Notes under the pieces: generated by a model
The model's database searches: none
The model's input: the letters and a program-made list of their open reading frames with translations, nothing else
Told to the model about the DNA's origin: nothing
NCBI GenBank assembly: GCA_965153355.1
Contig: OZ231127.1
Span: 50,654,001 to 50,718,000 of the forward strand
Direction: 5' to 3'
DNA: 64,000 bases
Origin: Flaccisagitta enflata
Lineage: Eukaryota; Chaetognatha; Sagittoidea; Aphragmophora
In this document: one piece after another, positions 1-57,636 of the stretch
How the letters are laid out: each line of letters begins with the position of its first letter
How positions within the stretch are numbered: position 1 is the stretch's first letter
Program-made: the position numbers and the translations under genes

Positions 1-355
1 ATGAATACCAAATGAGTTTTGCATCATGAACAGTTGCTTAATCACTAGCTGATTCGACCATGACAATTTTTGTGATTTGTCACTGATCAAATTGATTCAT
101 TGGAGATTTGCGATGGTGTTTGTTAATTGTTTACTTTGTTAATGACAAATTAAATCAAACATTCCAAGAGAAAAATCTAGTCACGATGCACCTCAACAGC
201 GTCCATCACCGTGATTCCTTTCATACTATTGATTGCAATTTTTTTCTGACTCCCGTTAAATTGTGATTTTTGTCGATGATTACATTCCACTTTGCCTATG
301 GATTTTCTATCAATTCCAGATTTATAAAGGTTAATTTTCATAAAAAGCAAACAAG
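1..355. other. Non-coding flank and 5' region of RPS11
   Basis: AT-rich sequence with no coding frame that I can assign. A TATAAA-like string at about 323-328 lies only some 30 bases before the RPS11 start codon, so it is unlikely to be a TATA box for this gene. A pyrimidine-poor 3'-splice-like CCAG ends at 319. The end of an upstream gene could lie here but none is recognisable. Confidence 0.4.
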
Positions 356-1419
356 ATGGCGGATCAGACGGAACGTGCTTTTCAAAAGCAGAAGAATGTC
401 TTTTTGAACAACAAGGCCGCCCTCATCGCTGGGCCCAAAGCCAAGAAGGTTGGTGACTGAATGCAATGAGTCAAAGATTTAGAATGCAATAACTACAAAA
501 GGGAAATCTATACATGCACGCAGGAAGATACAATGCAAGAAATTGTTTAATGCGATAACGCAAGAACATAACGTTGTAGCAGCTCCATAACGATACACAT
601 TTATCCAATCTCAGATCCGCTACGTGAAGAACGTCGGACTTGGCTTCAAGACCCCGATTGAGGCGAAGGAGGGCAACTACATCGACAAGAAATGCCCCTT
701 CACCGGACTCGTTCAGATCCGTGGAAGAATTCTCAATGGCGTTGTGCAGAAGTTGAAGATGCAGCGCACCGTCGTCATCAGAAGAGATTATCTTCATTTC
801 ATCAGGCAAGCTGCCGTCGTCATCTGGAATGACTGAATGTTTGGTGACCAATAGTGTATGACTGTCGCTTATTGCTGACGAATTAAAAGAACATATATGG
901 ATGTTCCAATTAGGCTGTTTAAAGCTCCATCTCTTGTCCAATCCGATCTTTGGTACAATTTAGTGAGTTATCTTATTGGTTATTTTTTGCGTTTTCCCGA
1001 TTTAACAGAAAATACAAGCGGTTCGAAAAGAGACACAAGAACATCTCTGCCCATTTGTCGCCATGCTTCCGTGACATCGCCGTTGGTATGATTTGAAAAT
1101 CGTCTTGCTAGAGTTGCCATACCCAATGACCCATTAATATTGGCGAGAAAACACTTCAGAAAGATTGATTCTACTACTGCCAGGAAAGGTCGCGAAATGA
1201 TTGCGCAATATTGTGTATCGGGCGGTCTTGATATACCTCTCCCGTCTTTAGGCTTTAACTATGATCAAGTTACCTTATTCCCTTCTAACCATTTTCTCAC
1301 CTTTCTCAGGTGACACCGTGACGGTCGGCGAGTGCCGCCCTTTGTCCAAAACCGTTCGTTTTAACGTCATCAAAGTGACGAAGAGTGCCGCCGCAAAGAA
1401 GCAGTTCAAGAAGTTCTAA
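356..1419 (+). CDS. RPS11: 40S ribosomal protein S11 (uS17)
   Basis: Structural protein of the small ribosomal subunit, an OB-fold protein that binds 18S rRNA. Four coding exons: 356-448, 615-805, 1009-1085 and 1310-1419, giving 156 residues (human 158). The start [12 protein letters not shown] matches the family N-terminus. The middle exon carries [13 protein letters not shown] and [13 protein letters not shown], and the last exon carries the S17 signature [15 protein letters not shown] and ends KKQFKKF. Exon phases close exactly (93, 191, 77 and 110 nt). Intron 2 begins with GC instead of GT: joining AG at 805 to A at 1009 restores the conserved [10 protein letters not shown]. The eIF6 gene starts 296 bp downstream on the same strand. 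No snoRNA was found in the introns, although S11 genes host one in vertebrates. Confidence 0.96.
806..1008 (+). other. GC-AG intron of RPS11
   Basis: The 5' splice site reads AG|GCAAGC and the 3' site reads TTTAACAG|A. Apart from the GC dinucleotide the donor fits the strong consensus expected for GC-AG introns. No GT donor nearby keeps the frame and the conserved protein sequence. Confidence 0.85.
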
Positions 1420-1715
1420 AAGATTTCTTTTCCATTCTCGCCTCCCGGCTAAGATTGCGGAGGAAAAAAAACCCAGGAAAATGGCGTTCCACCATCAAGC
1501 CGTCATCTTGATTTCAACCAATGTTTCTGTTTAGATTTCTACTACAAAGTTTGTTAAAAAAAAAATCGAAGTACTTCGTTAAATTCTTGTTTCTTAACAT
1601 GCCACTCCTAAAGTGAAAGCTATAAATTCTTTTCATGTAGGTCCTTAAGTATTTGTTGAAAGGGTGTTACTTTTATAAAAGTTTGCTTGGTAAAAAGAAA
1701 CTCGCTGATTTAGAA

Positions 1716-3191
1716 ATGGCTGTTCGCGTGGCTTTCGAAAATAACAACGAAGTGGGCGTTTTTTCCCTTCTCACGAACACTTACTGCCTCATAGCCATCG
1801 GGGGCTCTGAAAACTTTTACTCGGTTTTTGAAGGAGAATTGTCTGAAGTAATTCCCGTCGTTCACACGTCAATCGCTGGATGTCGAATCATAGGTGATTG
1901 TCTAGTTAGGTGGGAAACTAGATCAGTAAATGATTTGGCTTTAGATACCGCAACAATACGGCAACATCCACTATCACAGAGACATACCTTTAGTCAGACT
2001 GACATGAGAGCTAGATCGACATGCCCACACAGAATGAAATGTGTACATGGAACAATTGAGAACTTCACGTTCCAAAGCCGGGAGACACACGGGCAGAGAC
2101 CAAAGTACAGACGACGGTTATGAAGTGAGCTCTGATAAAATTTGTCAATTTACTCCATTCGCAGGTCGTATGTGCGTAGGGAATCGACATGGTCTACTCG
2201 TCCCCAACAACACGACGGATCAGGAACTTCAACACATTCGAAACTCTCTCCCGGATTCGGTGAAAATTCAACGCGTCGAAGAGCGTCTCTCCGCGTTGGG
2301 TAACGTCATCGCGTGTAACGATTACGTGGCTCTCGTGCATCCAGACTTGGATCGCGAAACGGAGGAGATAATCGCCGATGTGCTGAAAGGTAACGCGCTA
2401 TTTGGGTCGGCCCATCATGGCATGGTCCAATTGCATGGGTTCAATTGCGTGGTTGTCTTGATGCGTCGGATTGATCATAGATTTATGTGTGTGTTTTATC
2501 AGTGCTAGAACAGCGATGAGCCGTGTAGATCATCTGACGACTCGCGTTCAAACAAATCCATTTTCTTCGCAGTCGAGGTGTTCCGTCAAACCGTAGCCGA
2601 TAATGTTCTGGTCGGCTCGTACTGCACACTTTCCAATCAAGGAGGCCTCGTTCACCCCAGAACTTCCATTCAAGATCAAGAAGAATTGTCATCGCTATTA
2701 CAAGTAAGGATTTATGGGATGAGAAATTTGCAAGTTAATGTTGTCTCTTCCTGTCTGTCTGTCTTCCTGCCTCTCTTCCCTTGTCTGTCTTCCTGTCTAT
2801 ATTCCTTTGTCCTGTCTTTCTCCCCATGTCTTCCCATCTGCCCATCTGTCTTCCCATCCGTGTCTCTGTCTTCCCATCTGTCTCTTTTGTCCTTTACTGT
2901 CCTCCCTTGTCTGTCTTTCCTTGTCTGTCTTCCGTTCCGCCTTTATCATTCTCTCATTTTCAACACTCATGGATATCTTGTTCACAGGTGCCTATCGCTG
3001 CTGGGACGGTAAATCGTGGATCCGACGTGATCGGCGCGGGAATGGTGGTGAACGATTGGTGCGCCTTTTGTGGTCTGGACACCACCGCCACCGAAGTTTC
3101 CTTCATAGAGAAGCTCTTCAAACTGAGTGACCCTCACCCGGGAGCCATCACTACCCAAATGAGAGACTCGCTTATCGAGACGATGACGTAG
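1716..3191 (+). CDS. EIF6: Eukaryotic translation initiation factor 6
   Basis: Anti-association factor that binds the 60S subunit (uL14 face), needed for late 60S maturation and blocking premature 80S joining. Four exons: 1716-1893, 2165-2389, 2573-2703 and 2988-3191, total 245 residues, the same length as the human protein. Near-identical family blocks are visible: [75 protein letters not shown] and [15 protein letters not shown]. This is the single-domain pentein fold with five repeats. The start is the family MAVR. An AG at 1712-1713 stands two bases before the ATG. Intron 3 is a pyrimidine-rich simple repeat. RACK1, which functionally meets eIF6 on ribosomes, follows after 269 bp. Confidence 0.97.
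2745..2940 (+). repeat. CTGT/CTTC pyrimidine-rich simple repeat in EIF6 intron 3
   Basis: Imperfect tandem runs of CTGTCTTCC-like units fill most of the intron. The open frames across it are by-products of the repeat. Confidence 0.85.
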
Positions 3192-3460
3192 TGCCTAAGA
3201 TCGGGTTATTGATGGGTTTTTTTTTCGTTTTGGCGTCTTGGAAATTGGAAGATCGATGGAATATTAGAGAGAGACCTTCGCGTAATGGATTTTCTCCCGA
3301 TTCCGTTCGTTAGATATTATCCTACTGTAATTCTGTGATGGCAACTGGTTTACTTCGCGATGGTTTTTTTTTTCAATTCTTTGGTCCTGTGACCTCTTCC
3401 TTCATTCGTTTTGTTTTTCAGATTTTTGTAGAGATTCCTTTAAAAAAATAATCTTAGGCA

Positions 3461-8703
<5,243 letters not shown>

Positions 8704-9047
8704 TTTAGCTGAGCTCGAAACCGCTGCGAAGTTCATCGGCGATGAGAAGAAGTTTCCTTTGTTGTTCCCTCATGACTCAAAAAAAAAAAATATTTAAGAA
8801 TGTATTAACCATTTGCTACTATTTAGGCTCATGTTTTCAACGTGATTAAGAAATTTCATTAATATAAAATTTGAAAACGAAAATTGCATCCAGTTTCCGT
8901 TTCTATGTTTCAGAAAGACTTGTGAATTTGTGTGTAAGTGAGAAAAACTATGACAAAGTGAGTTATTGCCAGGCTCTGTGCATTGGCGGTGGATTGGTGA
9001 ACACTTTGTGTTGATCACGGACATTTTGGAGATTATACGCCGATAGT

Positions 9048-12000
9048 ATGGCCCCTGTGGCAGCCAAGACTAGCTCTTTCGCGGCCTACCCGACCTTTGA
9101 GGCCGAATTGGAAAGTCTGAAAGGTAATCGGCGATGGGAAAGATTTGATTACATGAATGAAGCATCAGGGATCGTCCTGGATTAGATAGAAGAGATGATG
9201 ATAAATTAATGATACAGGTTTCAAACTAGGATCAACGCGTTCGGCATTTTGCGGCCGTAGCGGCCATTACTAGCAGCAACTGAGACCTCTTGTGAAGATT
9301 TTGACTTAAAAGATGGTACCTGTCGAGTTGCTCAGGACTAGGTGCTCAAAGTGCGCTCTTAAGCCTAGAAAGCCTCCTGTTATTATGGATTGTTGATTAT
9401 CTAACATCTAATAGAGCCAATTGTTCAGTTATTTACCCGTCGATGCAACTCCTGTCTCAGCTCATTTCCTGAAATGCGCGACCAAGCCGAAGGAGTATCC
9501 GGCTCATTCGGCAAAAGTCCATTCGGTCGGTTGGAGTTGCGATGGTCGACGATTGGCCTCAGGATCTTACGACAAAACCGTCACTAGCTTTGTTCTCAAC
9601 GAAGAGACGGGCAGGCTCAGTCGCGAATACACGTTCAAGGGTAGGATGGGAGGATGAAAGGAAATAGTGAATGGGGAGGTGGTTAAAATATTTTCATCCT
9701 TGTGTGATTCGGTTTTAGAATTACTGGTTAAGCCTGGAATTACCAACGTTGATCCTGATATCGTTAGGCCACGCGGACAGCGTTGACCAGTTATCTTGGC
9801 ACCCGACGAATGCCGATCTGCTGACCACCGCAAGTGGGGATAAGACTGTCAAAGTTTGGGACGCGAAGAAAAATCGAGAAATCACTTCGATCGCTACCAA
9901 AGGTAAACCGTGCAGTCTGTTTATTCTCGTTTATCGATCTCTTTGATTGCGAATACGACTAGGTGAAAATATGCCGATCTTTCAGAATTTAGTATTCATA
10001 GACCATGAATTGTAGAATTCAGTATTCATAGACTATTGACGCTTCTGGTGGAGTGTAGCGATGGTAGATTTTCCAGCTAGTTAGTAATACTATTGATGGG
10101 TCTCGCGCGAATTCATGTGGGACACGGTCAACGAAGCACACGACTTTCCTTGATAGGCGACAACATCAACATTTGCTGGTCTCCGGACGGTAACAACATC
10201 GCCGTCGGCAACAAAGACGATCTCGTTACGTTTATCGACGCTAGGACGTGGAAACCCTTCGCAGACGAGCAGTTTAAGTTTGAGGTTAATTTACGAAGAA
10301 GATGACAACGACGGTGCAAACGATGACGTCATAACATCAAATTATTATGTTACAACTTCGACGTACACGCACTTGGCTGAGTAACAACCTTCTTTATAAC
10401 AACGTTGAGGCTCAAAATGTCAAAAAAATAAGAACATTTCTAGCAACATCGTCAGCCTCAGGAAATTAAAAATGTAACAACATTCCAGCCTCAAGTCCAA
10501 CCAATAACAACTTTTCTCTTAGATTTGCTACAATTTCCGTTGCATTCAATTGTAAAATGCGGCGGTTTCATAGAAGAGGTGGCTTCTTCTACTGTATTTT
10601 AGTTATAACAATATTTTGTTCCTGGTTTTGAATGGTTGTTCTCCTTTATTTTATTCCTACTCTAGATCCCTGTCATTCCAGAGAAAGCAGCGAAAGGAAT
10701 GATGGTACAGACATCCTAATCAATCGTTATATTAGAAGATTGATGAGAAAAAAATAACAACAGTTTAGCAACGGTTTGAGCCTCATATCGTCTTTCAAAT
10801 AACAACATTGAGCCTCAGGAAAAAATAACCCGTTGTTACTCAGCCAAGAGCGTGTATGACAATGATTGTGTCAACGATTACCTACAGTAGTTATCGTCTA
10901 GACTTGAGATAACAGGGGCAAGCATTGTAGAAAAACAAATGAATTTAGGAGAGTGATATTTGAAATTTAAATTAATAAAGGGATGCTTTATTGCCCATGA
11001 TAGCTGTTTGCTATGGAAACGCATTTCTATGTATTTTCACTAAAATATCAATATTTTGAGAAATTTCCTACAATTTTCCCACAGTATGTTCTGTTAGAAT
11101 GTCGCTAGTTTAGCGGTTGCTAGAGGATGTCACACATGGATACGCTCCCTAGTAACGACCAAATGAGCGATATTCTTACAGAGCATACTGTGGGAAAGTT
11201 GTAGCAAATTTGATTTTAAACAATGTTCCCTAAAAAAATCTTTTAAAATATTGATGTTATAGCATAAATACATTGAAATGTGTTTCCATGCTAACCAGCT
11301 ATCATCCTTTGATTAGTGTATCATCCAAATATCATTCCCCTACTTTCATTCGTCTTTTCACAATGCTTGCCCCCGTTATCTCAAGTCTAGACGAGATCTA
11401 CTGTATGTCGTTAGTGTTAATGGCGATGAGCAAATAGAACAATTTAAATGATAAAAATGACAACGACGATAACGACTTTGATAATAATGACGATGACAGC
11501 AATGATGATGATTCTGACGACGACTTGGGCGATGACTGATTTGTCACTCGAAACAAAAGAGCAAGTTAAGGCCAACACTTCTAAGTCGCATGCGATCGTC
11601 AAGACTAAAAGTCAACGTAAAATGACTTAAAACGGCAAAAAATAATGAGCGTTACCAACAGATCGACATACTGACAGAGCGGGTCATAGTCGCGTGCACG
11701 CGACTGAAAATCTGACATCGATCCTATGATGCTGGCGATGACGATTGTGGTGAAGGTGTAGTAAGTTGCGATGAAGATCATGAAACAATAATGAGATTAA
11801 GACGATGGCTATGATTGAGACCACGACGATGAGGATGAGAAAGACGAAAATGTGGATCATGACGTTGACGGAAACTATTATGTGATTTCGCGTGAGTAAT
11901 GGTAGCAATAGACTGCTGCTCGAATTCTGATTTGTTGTTCAACTGAAATGGCTTGTTTAGGTCAATGAACTTACGTGGAATAACGAGGGAGACTTATTTT

Positions 12001-12803
12001 TCCTGACGAGTGGACAAGGATCCATTCACATTCTCAGCTACCCCGATCTCAAGTTGCAACATGTGATTCAGGTGATTTCGGGTCGTATTTCTCAAAATTA
12101 CTTCCTCAATCGCAAGAATAAAGCGGTTAAAAATCATTAGTGGACCAGGCTAAAGAGAACTGTATCACGAATTCACGATCGGATCCTGGTGGTTCAAGCT
12201 AAAGCTTAACTGTATCACTACTTGACTGTAACACTATCGCAATCTGATCCTCTCAGGCTCACCCGGCTAATTGCATCTGTATCAAATTCGATCCCACTGG
12301 CAAACACTTTGCCACCGGAAGTGCGGATGCGCTGGTTTCGTTGTGGGACGCTAAAGAACTCGTTTGCGTCAGGACGCTATCCAGATTAGATTGGCCCATT
12401 AGGACCCTGAGGTTGGTCTAGTGAAATTTTTCATGGATACAAAACAAGAATTTGGGATGTAGTCTTATGCAAAAGCCCCGTCATATCTTTAATGTGGCCC
12501 AGTCTTTCCGAGACCAATCCGTTTGTTCTTGATAATTTTCACCACGTTTGATCTATCAATCCGTTTTTCAGTTTTTCCCACGATGGTAAATTGGTCGCTT
12601 CGGCTTCGGAAGATTTGGTGATTGACTTAGCTCACGTGGAAACCGGTCAGAAAGTGGCGGAAGTTCCCACGGACTCGCCCACGTTCACCGTCGCTTGGCA
12701 CCCTAAGAAGTATCTTTTGGCCTTCGCTTGCGAGGACAAGGACAAATACAATCCCGACCGCGACGCCGGCATCATCAAACTTTACGGCGTCATTGTTGAT
12801 TGA
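9048..12803 (+). CDS. THOC3: THO complex subunit 3 (TEX1-like WD40 protein)
   Basis: WD40 subunit of the THO/TREX complex, which couples transcription to mRNP packaging and nuclear export. Seven exons: 9048-9123, 9461-9640, 9768-9902, 10157-10284, 11961-12071, 12257-12411 and 12572-12803, total 338 residues (human 351). Diagnostic blocks: AHSAKVHSVGWSCDGRRLAS, GHADSVDQLSWHPTNADLL, INICWSPDGNNIAVGNKDD, EEQFKFEV-like at the exon 4/5 join, FATGSADALVSLWDA, RLDWPIRTLSFSHDGK and SPTFTVAWHPKKYLLAFAC. The first 25 residues (MAPVAAKTSSF...) are lineage specific. Exon 2 is placed at 9461 because only that acceptor fits the one-base phase of exon 1. An AG ends one base before the ATG. Confidence 0.94.
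9986..10042 (+). repeat. Short direct duplication in THOC3 intron 3
   Basis: AGAATTTAGTATTCATAGAC and AGAATTCAGTATTCATAGAC lie a few dozen bases apart. A local duplication with no recognised function. Confidence 0.6.
10364..10856. mobile_element. MITE with TA-flanked terminal inverted repeats (Tc1/mariner-like ends)
   Basis: The left end TACACGCACTTGGCTGAG (from 10364) is the inverted match of the right end (10832-10856), with a single mismatch over about 24 bp. Outer TA dinucleotides at both ends fit a TA target duplication. Inner copies of TTGAGGCTCA/TGAGCCTCA and TAACAAC are also mirrored. There is no coding capacity in 493 bp. It sits in THOC3 intron 4. Confidence 0.82.
10883..11405. mobile_element. 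Near-complete palindromic MITE, TA flanked
   Basis: The left end TACAGTAGTTATCGTCTAGA and the inverted right end TACAGTAGATCTCGTCTAGA match. Homology continues inward for about 250 bp on each side (ACTTGAGATAAC, GGGGCAAGCATTGT, CCCACAGTATG), so the 523-bp element is almost one long hairpin centred near 11144. It is non-coding. The start TACAGT and TA flanks resemble Tc1/mariner-derived MITEs. It begins 26 bp after the previous MITE. Confidence 0.88.
11448..11860 (+). repeat. GAT/GAC-rich degenerate trinucleotide tracts flanking a repeat element
   Basis: Irregular GAT and GAC triplets at about 11448-11540 and again at 11715-11860, with AGTCGCGTGC-family sequence between them. Confidence 0.6.
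11600..11705 (-). mobile_element. AGTCGCGTGC-palindrome repeat element
   Basis: The palindrome is perfect at 11688-11705. On its left lie GAGCGGGTCATAGTCGCG and GACAGA-type units in inverted order, so the copy reads on the minus strand. It lies in THOC3 intron 4, about 250 bp before exon 5. Confidence 0.75.
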
Positions 12804-13096
12804 GCCTTGGGCAATCGTCCATCACAAAGGGAAATGTTTGCTTTCAAGGAAATGCGCCATCATATGGTTGCTCATCTCACATTCCTTCTTACTTACTGTT
12901 TTTCATCATTTGTTGTCCCTATTTCTCATTCCTCGTACGCAATGCTTTATGTGTAATTCCGGTTCATCGATCCTGCACATCCCGTTGTTTCTCAACTCCC
13001 TTGATTTCCTTATCCGCATCTTCTTGATACTGCAAGACTAGTCATGGTTGGATGGGATGATTCTCCTGGCCATCCTTAATCGCCGGTAACGCGACG

Positions 13097-20377
<7,281 letters not shown>

Positions 20378-21002
20378 CTTTCAGACTGTGACATACCTTT
20401 TCACGATACCAGTTAAGGCGGAGATGTAGCGGGGCTGGTCCCCCTGTAAATGCTTTAGAAACATTACTCGAGCGCTTGTCTCAATCGAGAGGACGACCCC
20501 GAACTCGTTCGCTTTCCCAACGGCGATTATTATTAATTATTTTTAATTTGGGAATGGTATTTATGTACGAGTAGTCGCTGTTGCCTTTAAATTCAGGAAG
20601 TTGCATTTGCCAACAGACAAGTGCTATGTAACCAAGTCGTTCAACGAAGAGATTTGGGACTTGAGTGCGCTTTTGTCCGTGTTTACCTGTCCGTGCACAG
20701 ATTGTGTTTTCATTCGCATTCCAATATTTCGAACATATTGCAACATACTTGATTTTGACTTTGACATGTCTTTCTGTCACCGGATCATGCACTTTTTAAA
20801 TTTTCAAATCCCGATTACCTTTTTAACGTTTTGTTAATCAGTTTATCGAAATGTATCGCGTCGGGAGAATGACGAGTTAAAACGGACAAAAACAGTGACT
20901 GAGACAATGTGACTTTCCGCCCTACTACCGTCGAGAGCCCTTTGCCTATCGTCTAAATGGTATTTTCGTTCTTGGACTTTTTTGACAAAATCGGCAATTG
21001 GC
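20378..21002. other. EEA1-USP22 intergenic region
   Basis: 625 bp with no coding frame that I can support. It holds the EEA1 3' end and the USP22 5' end. No AATAAA poly(A) signal or convincing 3' splice site near the USP22 start was seen. Confidence 0.5.
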
Positions 21003-24655
<3,653 letters not shown>

Positions 24656-24812
24656 TGTGATTCACGATTACCCATGTTTTGTCTGTGATCAGACATACCG
24701 TAAAAGTCGTGAATGAGAACTCTCTAATTCTGAATGAGAGAGGGTGAGATAGTCACCTGCCTATCGTGAGCCATGTCTGATTGTTGTTTTATTGGCTACT
24801 TCCGTACCCATA

Positions 24813-24899
<87 letters not shown>

Positions 24900-25418
24900 C
24901 CCTTTTTTTTTTTTAACGCATTTCCCCATGGTTGACGTTTCGTTCCCATAGGTTTCTAAGTGGACCGGGGGTGGGGGGTGGGGAAGAGGAAGAAGTAGCA
25001 GGAGAAATGACTAATGACGTTGCGAATGGATGCCTGTTATCTATAAGCCATCTGAACGAATTTGAATAGAAATCTATCTAGTTTTCGAACTCGACTAAGG
25101 AAATCGATTTGAAATATTAGGCCTATGTTGAAATTAAAGTATTCGTCGAATCCTTAGCGTTAGCATCCATCTCTCGAGGGTCTCTCTTGGGTAATGCAAG
25201 CCATTTCAACGCATTTCTCCAACGTGGTTAGGCTACAAATTTATTCTTTCTTTTGCTATCTCTCATCGACGTTGTTACTTCGTTTGTTGGATAAACATAA
25301 TCATTGTTTCTACAGCATTTACATTATTACTTTAGCTCAAATTGTCTTTCATCAACAGTCGCTCCCGTGAGAGCTTTCTTGCCTCGTCTGAGAGGAAAGA
25401 CATTAGTACGAATTCACG
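24656..25418. other. USP22-EPRS1 intergenic region with (CT)n
   Basis: A (CT)42-like tract at 24814-24897 is followed by a T run and a GGGGTGGGG stretch near 24967. A 3'-splice-like TTTCATCAACAG ends at 25358, 60 bases before the EPRS1 start codon. Nothing else was recognised. Confidence 0.6.
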
Positions 25419-55086
<29,668 letters not shown>

Positions 55087-55362
55087 TGCAATGGTGGTCC
55101 AAGCGCATGGAGGAAACTTGATATGAAACGACGTATCCGTCAGCATAAGAATTAACCCTATTTTATTTATTTACACTTACGATGTAGGCTCAACAATGCT
55201 TCGAAAAAATTACAACGGAGAACTGTGATAGGGTCGCGAGTGCTAAGAATCAACTTCAACCTAAATAGATTGTTTGTGAGTTGCGTTATTTTATACTAAA
55301 TCTTTTACAGTGATCGTCATGCTTAAGAAAATCTATTTTGTAAACATTATAAACATTGAACG

Positions 55363-57104
55363 ATGAGTTTAAACGAGTCCGGCGGTTACGCCGGCGATGG
55401 ACAAGGCCGAGAAACGTCGGCGATGCCGGTCATTTTTGCCACGGCTGGTTACGACCACACCATAAAATTTTGGCAACCCCACACGCGGCTCATCAGCAGG
55501 ACGATTTCACACAATGACTCCCAGGTGATTTAGCCGTATTTCTGAAGGAAGATCAAGTCAGAAAATCTCCTTTTAATGCTATTATCATATTCTTTACACG
55601 CATTGACATCATCTCAGGTGAACGCGCTTTCTCTAACGCCAGATCGTCACATGATCGCGGCTGCCGGTTATCAACATATTCGAATGTTTGACTTGACTAC
55701 CAGCAATCCCAATTGCGTTGTCAACTACGATGGCATCGCCAAAAACGTCACTTCGGTGGGATTTCACGAGGATGGTCATTGGATGTACACCGGCGGGGAA
55801 GATAACTCAGCCAGAGTTTGGGATCTACGGTCTAGGAACCTTCAGTGCTCTCGAATATTCCAGGTAAGCTTTGGTCCATTAAATGACCAAAATGAAAATG
55901 AATCCTGGAGAGTTGGATTAAAGCGATATCACTGTCTCGTCTTTTCGCTTGTAGGTTAACTCTCCCGTCAACTGCACATTTCTTCATCCAAATCAAGGTG
56001 AGATTTGATGTTTGTCAGGTATGTTGAGTGATGACTATTTTTGATAAGGTCATGGATCCTTGGACGAATTGTGAGTTTTGCGCGATATATATGTACTTTC
56101 TACAATCGTGTTACAACTGTAAACGTGACATCGTGTGAATTTCCTGTTCTTCCAGCGGAGTTGCTTGTCGGTGATCAAGCTGGTGCCATTCATATTTGGG
56201 ACTTGAAAACGGATCACAACGAACAGCGAGTTCCTGATCCCGACACCTCGATTCAAAGTATCGCCGTCGATGCCGAGGGCAAAACTATGGCGGCCATCAA
56301 TACCAAGGTTAGTCATTCAGAATTTTTAGTCGCGACTCTACACCTTGTCGTGTAGGTCGGTAGGTCCGTCGGTCCGTCGGTCCGTCACATTTTTGAATTC
56401 CGAGCGGTTTTTGCATTATTGCTCCTGCCCAACCGTCCGCGACTGGATTGCCGTGTATCCGGCCTTGTTTGAGAAAAACCGACAGTGGCATCAGTTGACT
56501 TTTTTATAACTGATCAGATGGACTGACCATGCATATCGATTCAATTGTCGATCAACGGACAATTTGGGTCCGAGACGAAACATCAAATGTTATTTCTCAT
56601 TCCCATATCAGGGCGTGGTACACATATGGACGTTAAGTTCGGTGATGGGCGGCGTGACCCAAGCTCATCTAAAAACCAAGTTCCAAGCGCACAAGAAATT
56701 CGGCCTCAAAGTCCTTTTCAGTCCTGACTGCACCCTCCTCGCAACGTCGGCGGGCGATTTAACAGCCAAAATTTGGCGAACTGCCGATTTCTCGCTGCTT
56801 AGCGAATTGACCGATCCCACTCAAAGGTGATTGGTAATTCTGTAAATAAGTTAGTGCGATGCGAGTTGTTTAAAACGTATTTTGATTAGCTCATGTTGCT
56901 CGATGTTTGTAAAGTTCGTGTTTGAATTTTAGGTGGGTGTGGGATCTGGCGTTTTCTTCCGACTCTCAATGCTTGATGACGGGATCTTCGGACGGCAACG
57001 CTCGGCTCTGGAATGTCGATTCTGGCAGCATCATGCAAGAGTACGCCGGACATACGAAAGCCATTACTGCACTTGCCTTTTACGACGGCATGGAGCCTGC
57101 TTGA
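55363..57104 (+). CDS. MLST8: Target of rapamycin complex subunit LST8
   Basis: WD40 protein that binds the mTOR kinase domain in TORC1 and TORC2. Six exons: 55363-55524, 55618-55863, 55955-55997, 56156-56307, 56612-56826 and 56933-57104, total 329 residues (human 326). Conserved blocks: [88 protein letters not shown] and a final [11 protein letters not shown] repeat. This is a complete seven-bladed propeller. The first 25 residues are variable in the family. The gene starts 276 bp after EPRS1, and a TTTTACAG 3'-splice-like site ends at 55310, 52 bases before the ATG. A dispersed repeat lies in intron 4. An AATAAA occurs near 57181, after the stop. Confidence 0.96.
56328..56475 (+). mobile_element. 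AGTCGCGTGC-family element, shortened palindrome
   Basis: Starts AGTCGCGACTCTACACC (the palindrome has lost its middle 8 bases), then GGTCCGTCGGTCCGTC, TTTTGAATTCCGAGCGG, TGCTCCTGCCCAACCG and CCGTGTATCCGGCCTTG. It is in MLST8 intron 4 and very close to the copy at 59480. Confidence 0.82.
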
Positions 57105-57636
57105 AAGCGTCTTGTTTGCCTGATATTAAAACCCTGAAGCGCCACTGACGTTGGAGGGACTTCTAAGGAGCATGACTCAAAATAAACGCGGATCGTCGAA
57201 TCGTCATGCCCCTGATTCCCTGACTCCCTCTCCAGACATCTGCTCTTCTGACTTCTGTGCCTTCCTATTTTAGTGAAGGCATGCTCAGCCATCTTCATTT
57301 TCTAAACAAACCGGTGAAGATATGCCGTCGTCACGGATCGACATGATCGAAAGTCGCTCATGAGATTGAACAATTTGACAAATACTGTATTTGTCCCTAC
57401 TCCTGAATCATGTCATTCTTAGGGTTTCACCCCCACCTCCAGCGGTTGTGATTTTAAATTATTGATTGGGGTGACATGAATATTGATTCTTTTTGGGGCG
57501 GGGCCACGGGCAATTTTCGGCTGTAAGCATGATTAGCTTTTTAGAAGACATGTTATTTCAATTGAGTTGACGCCTCATTATAGGATTTTACGGCGACTTA
57601 TTCGAGCCTAGACTTAAGAATTAGCAAGGGAAAAGC
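57105..57636. other. MLST8-CDK5RAP3 intergenic region
   Basis: No coding frame or repeat recognised. An AG ends at 57624, 12 bases before the CDK5RAP3 start. Confidence 0.45.

Noticed and set aside
471-941. 156-codon minus-strand frame
   Set aside because: Antisense of RPS11 exon 2 plus introns; the + strand codes a complete ribosomal protein.
1894-2164. C/D-box snoRNA in introns of RPS11, EIF6 or RACK1
   Set aside because: No intron showed a RTGATGA box and CTGA box at proper spacing with a terminal stem.
9415-9460. Upstream acceptors for THOC3 exon 2 (9414, 9416, 9428)
   Set aside because: None fits the one-base phase left by exon 1; the acceptor ending at 9460 does.
20957-21002. Upstream ATG for USP22
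   Set aside because: Out of frame with the ZnF-UBP exon; the ATG at 21003 is in frame.
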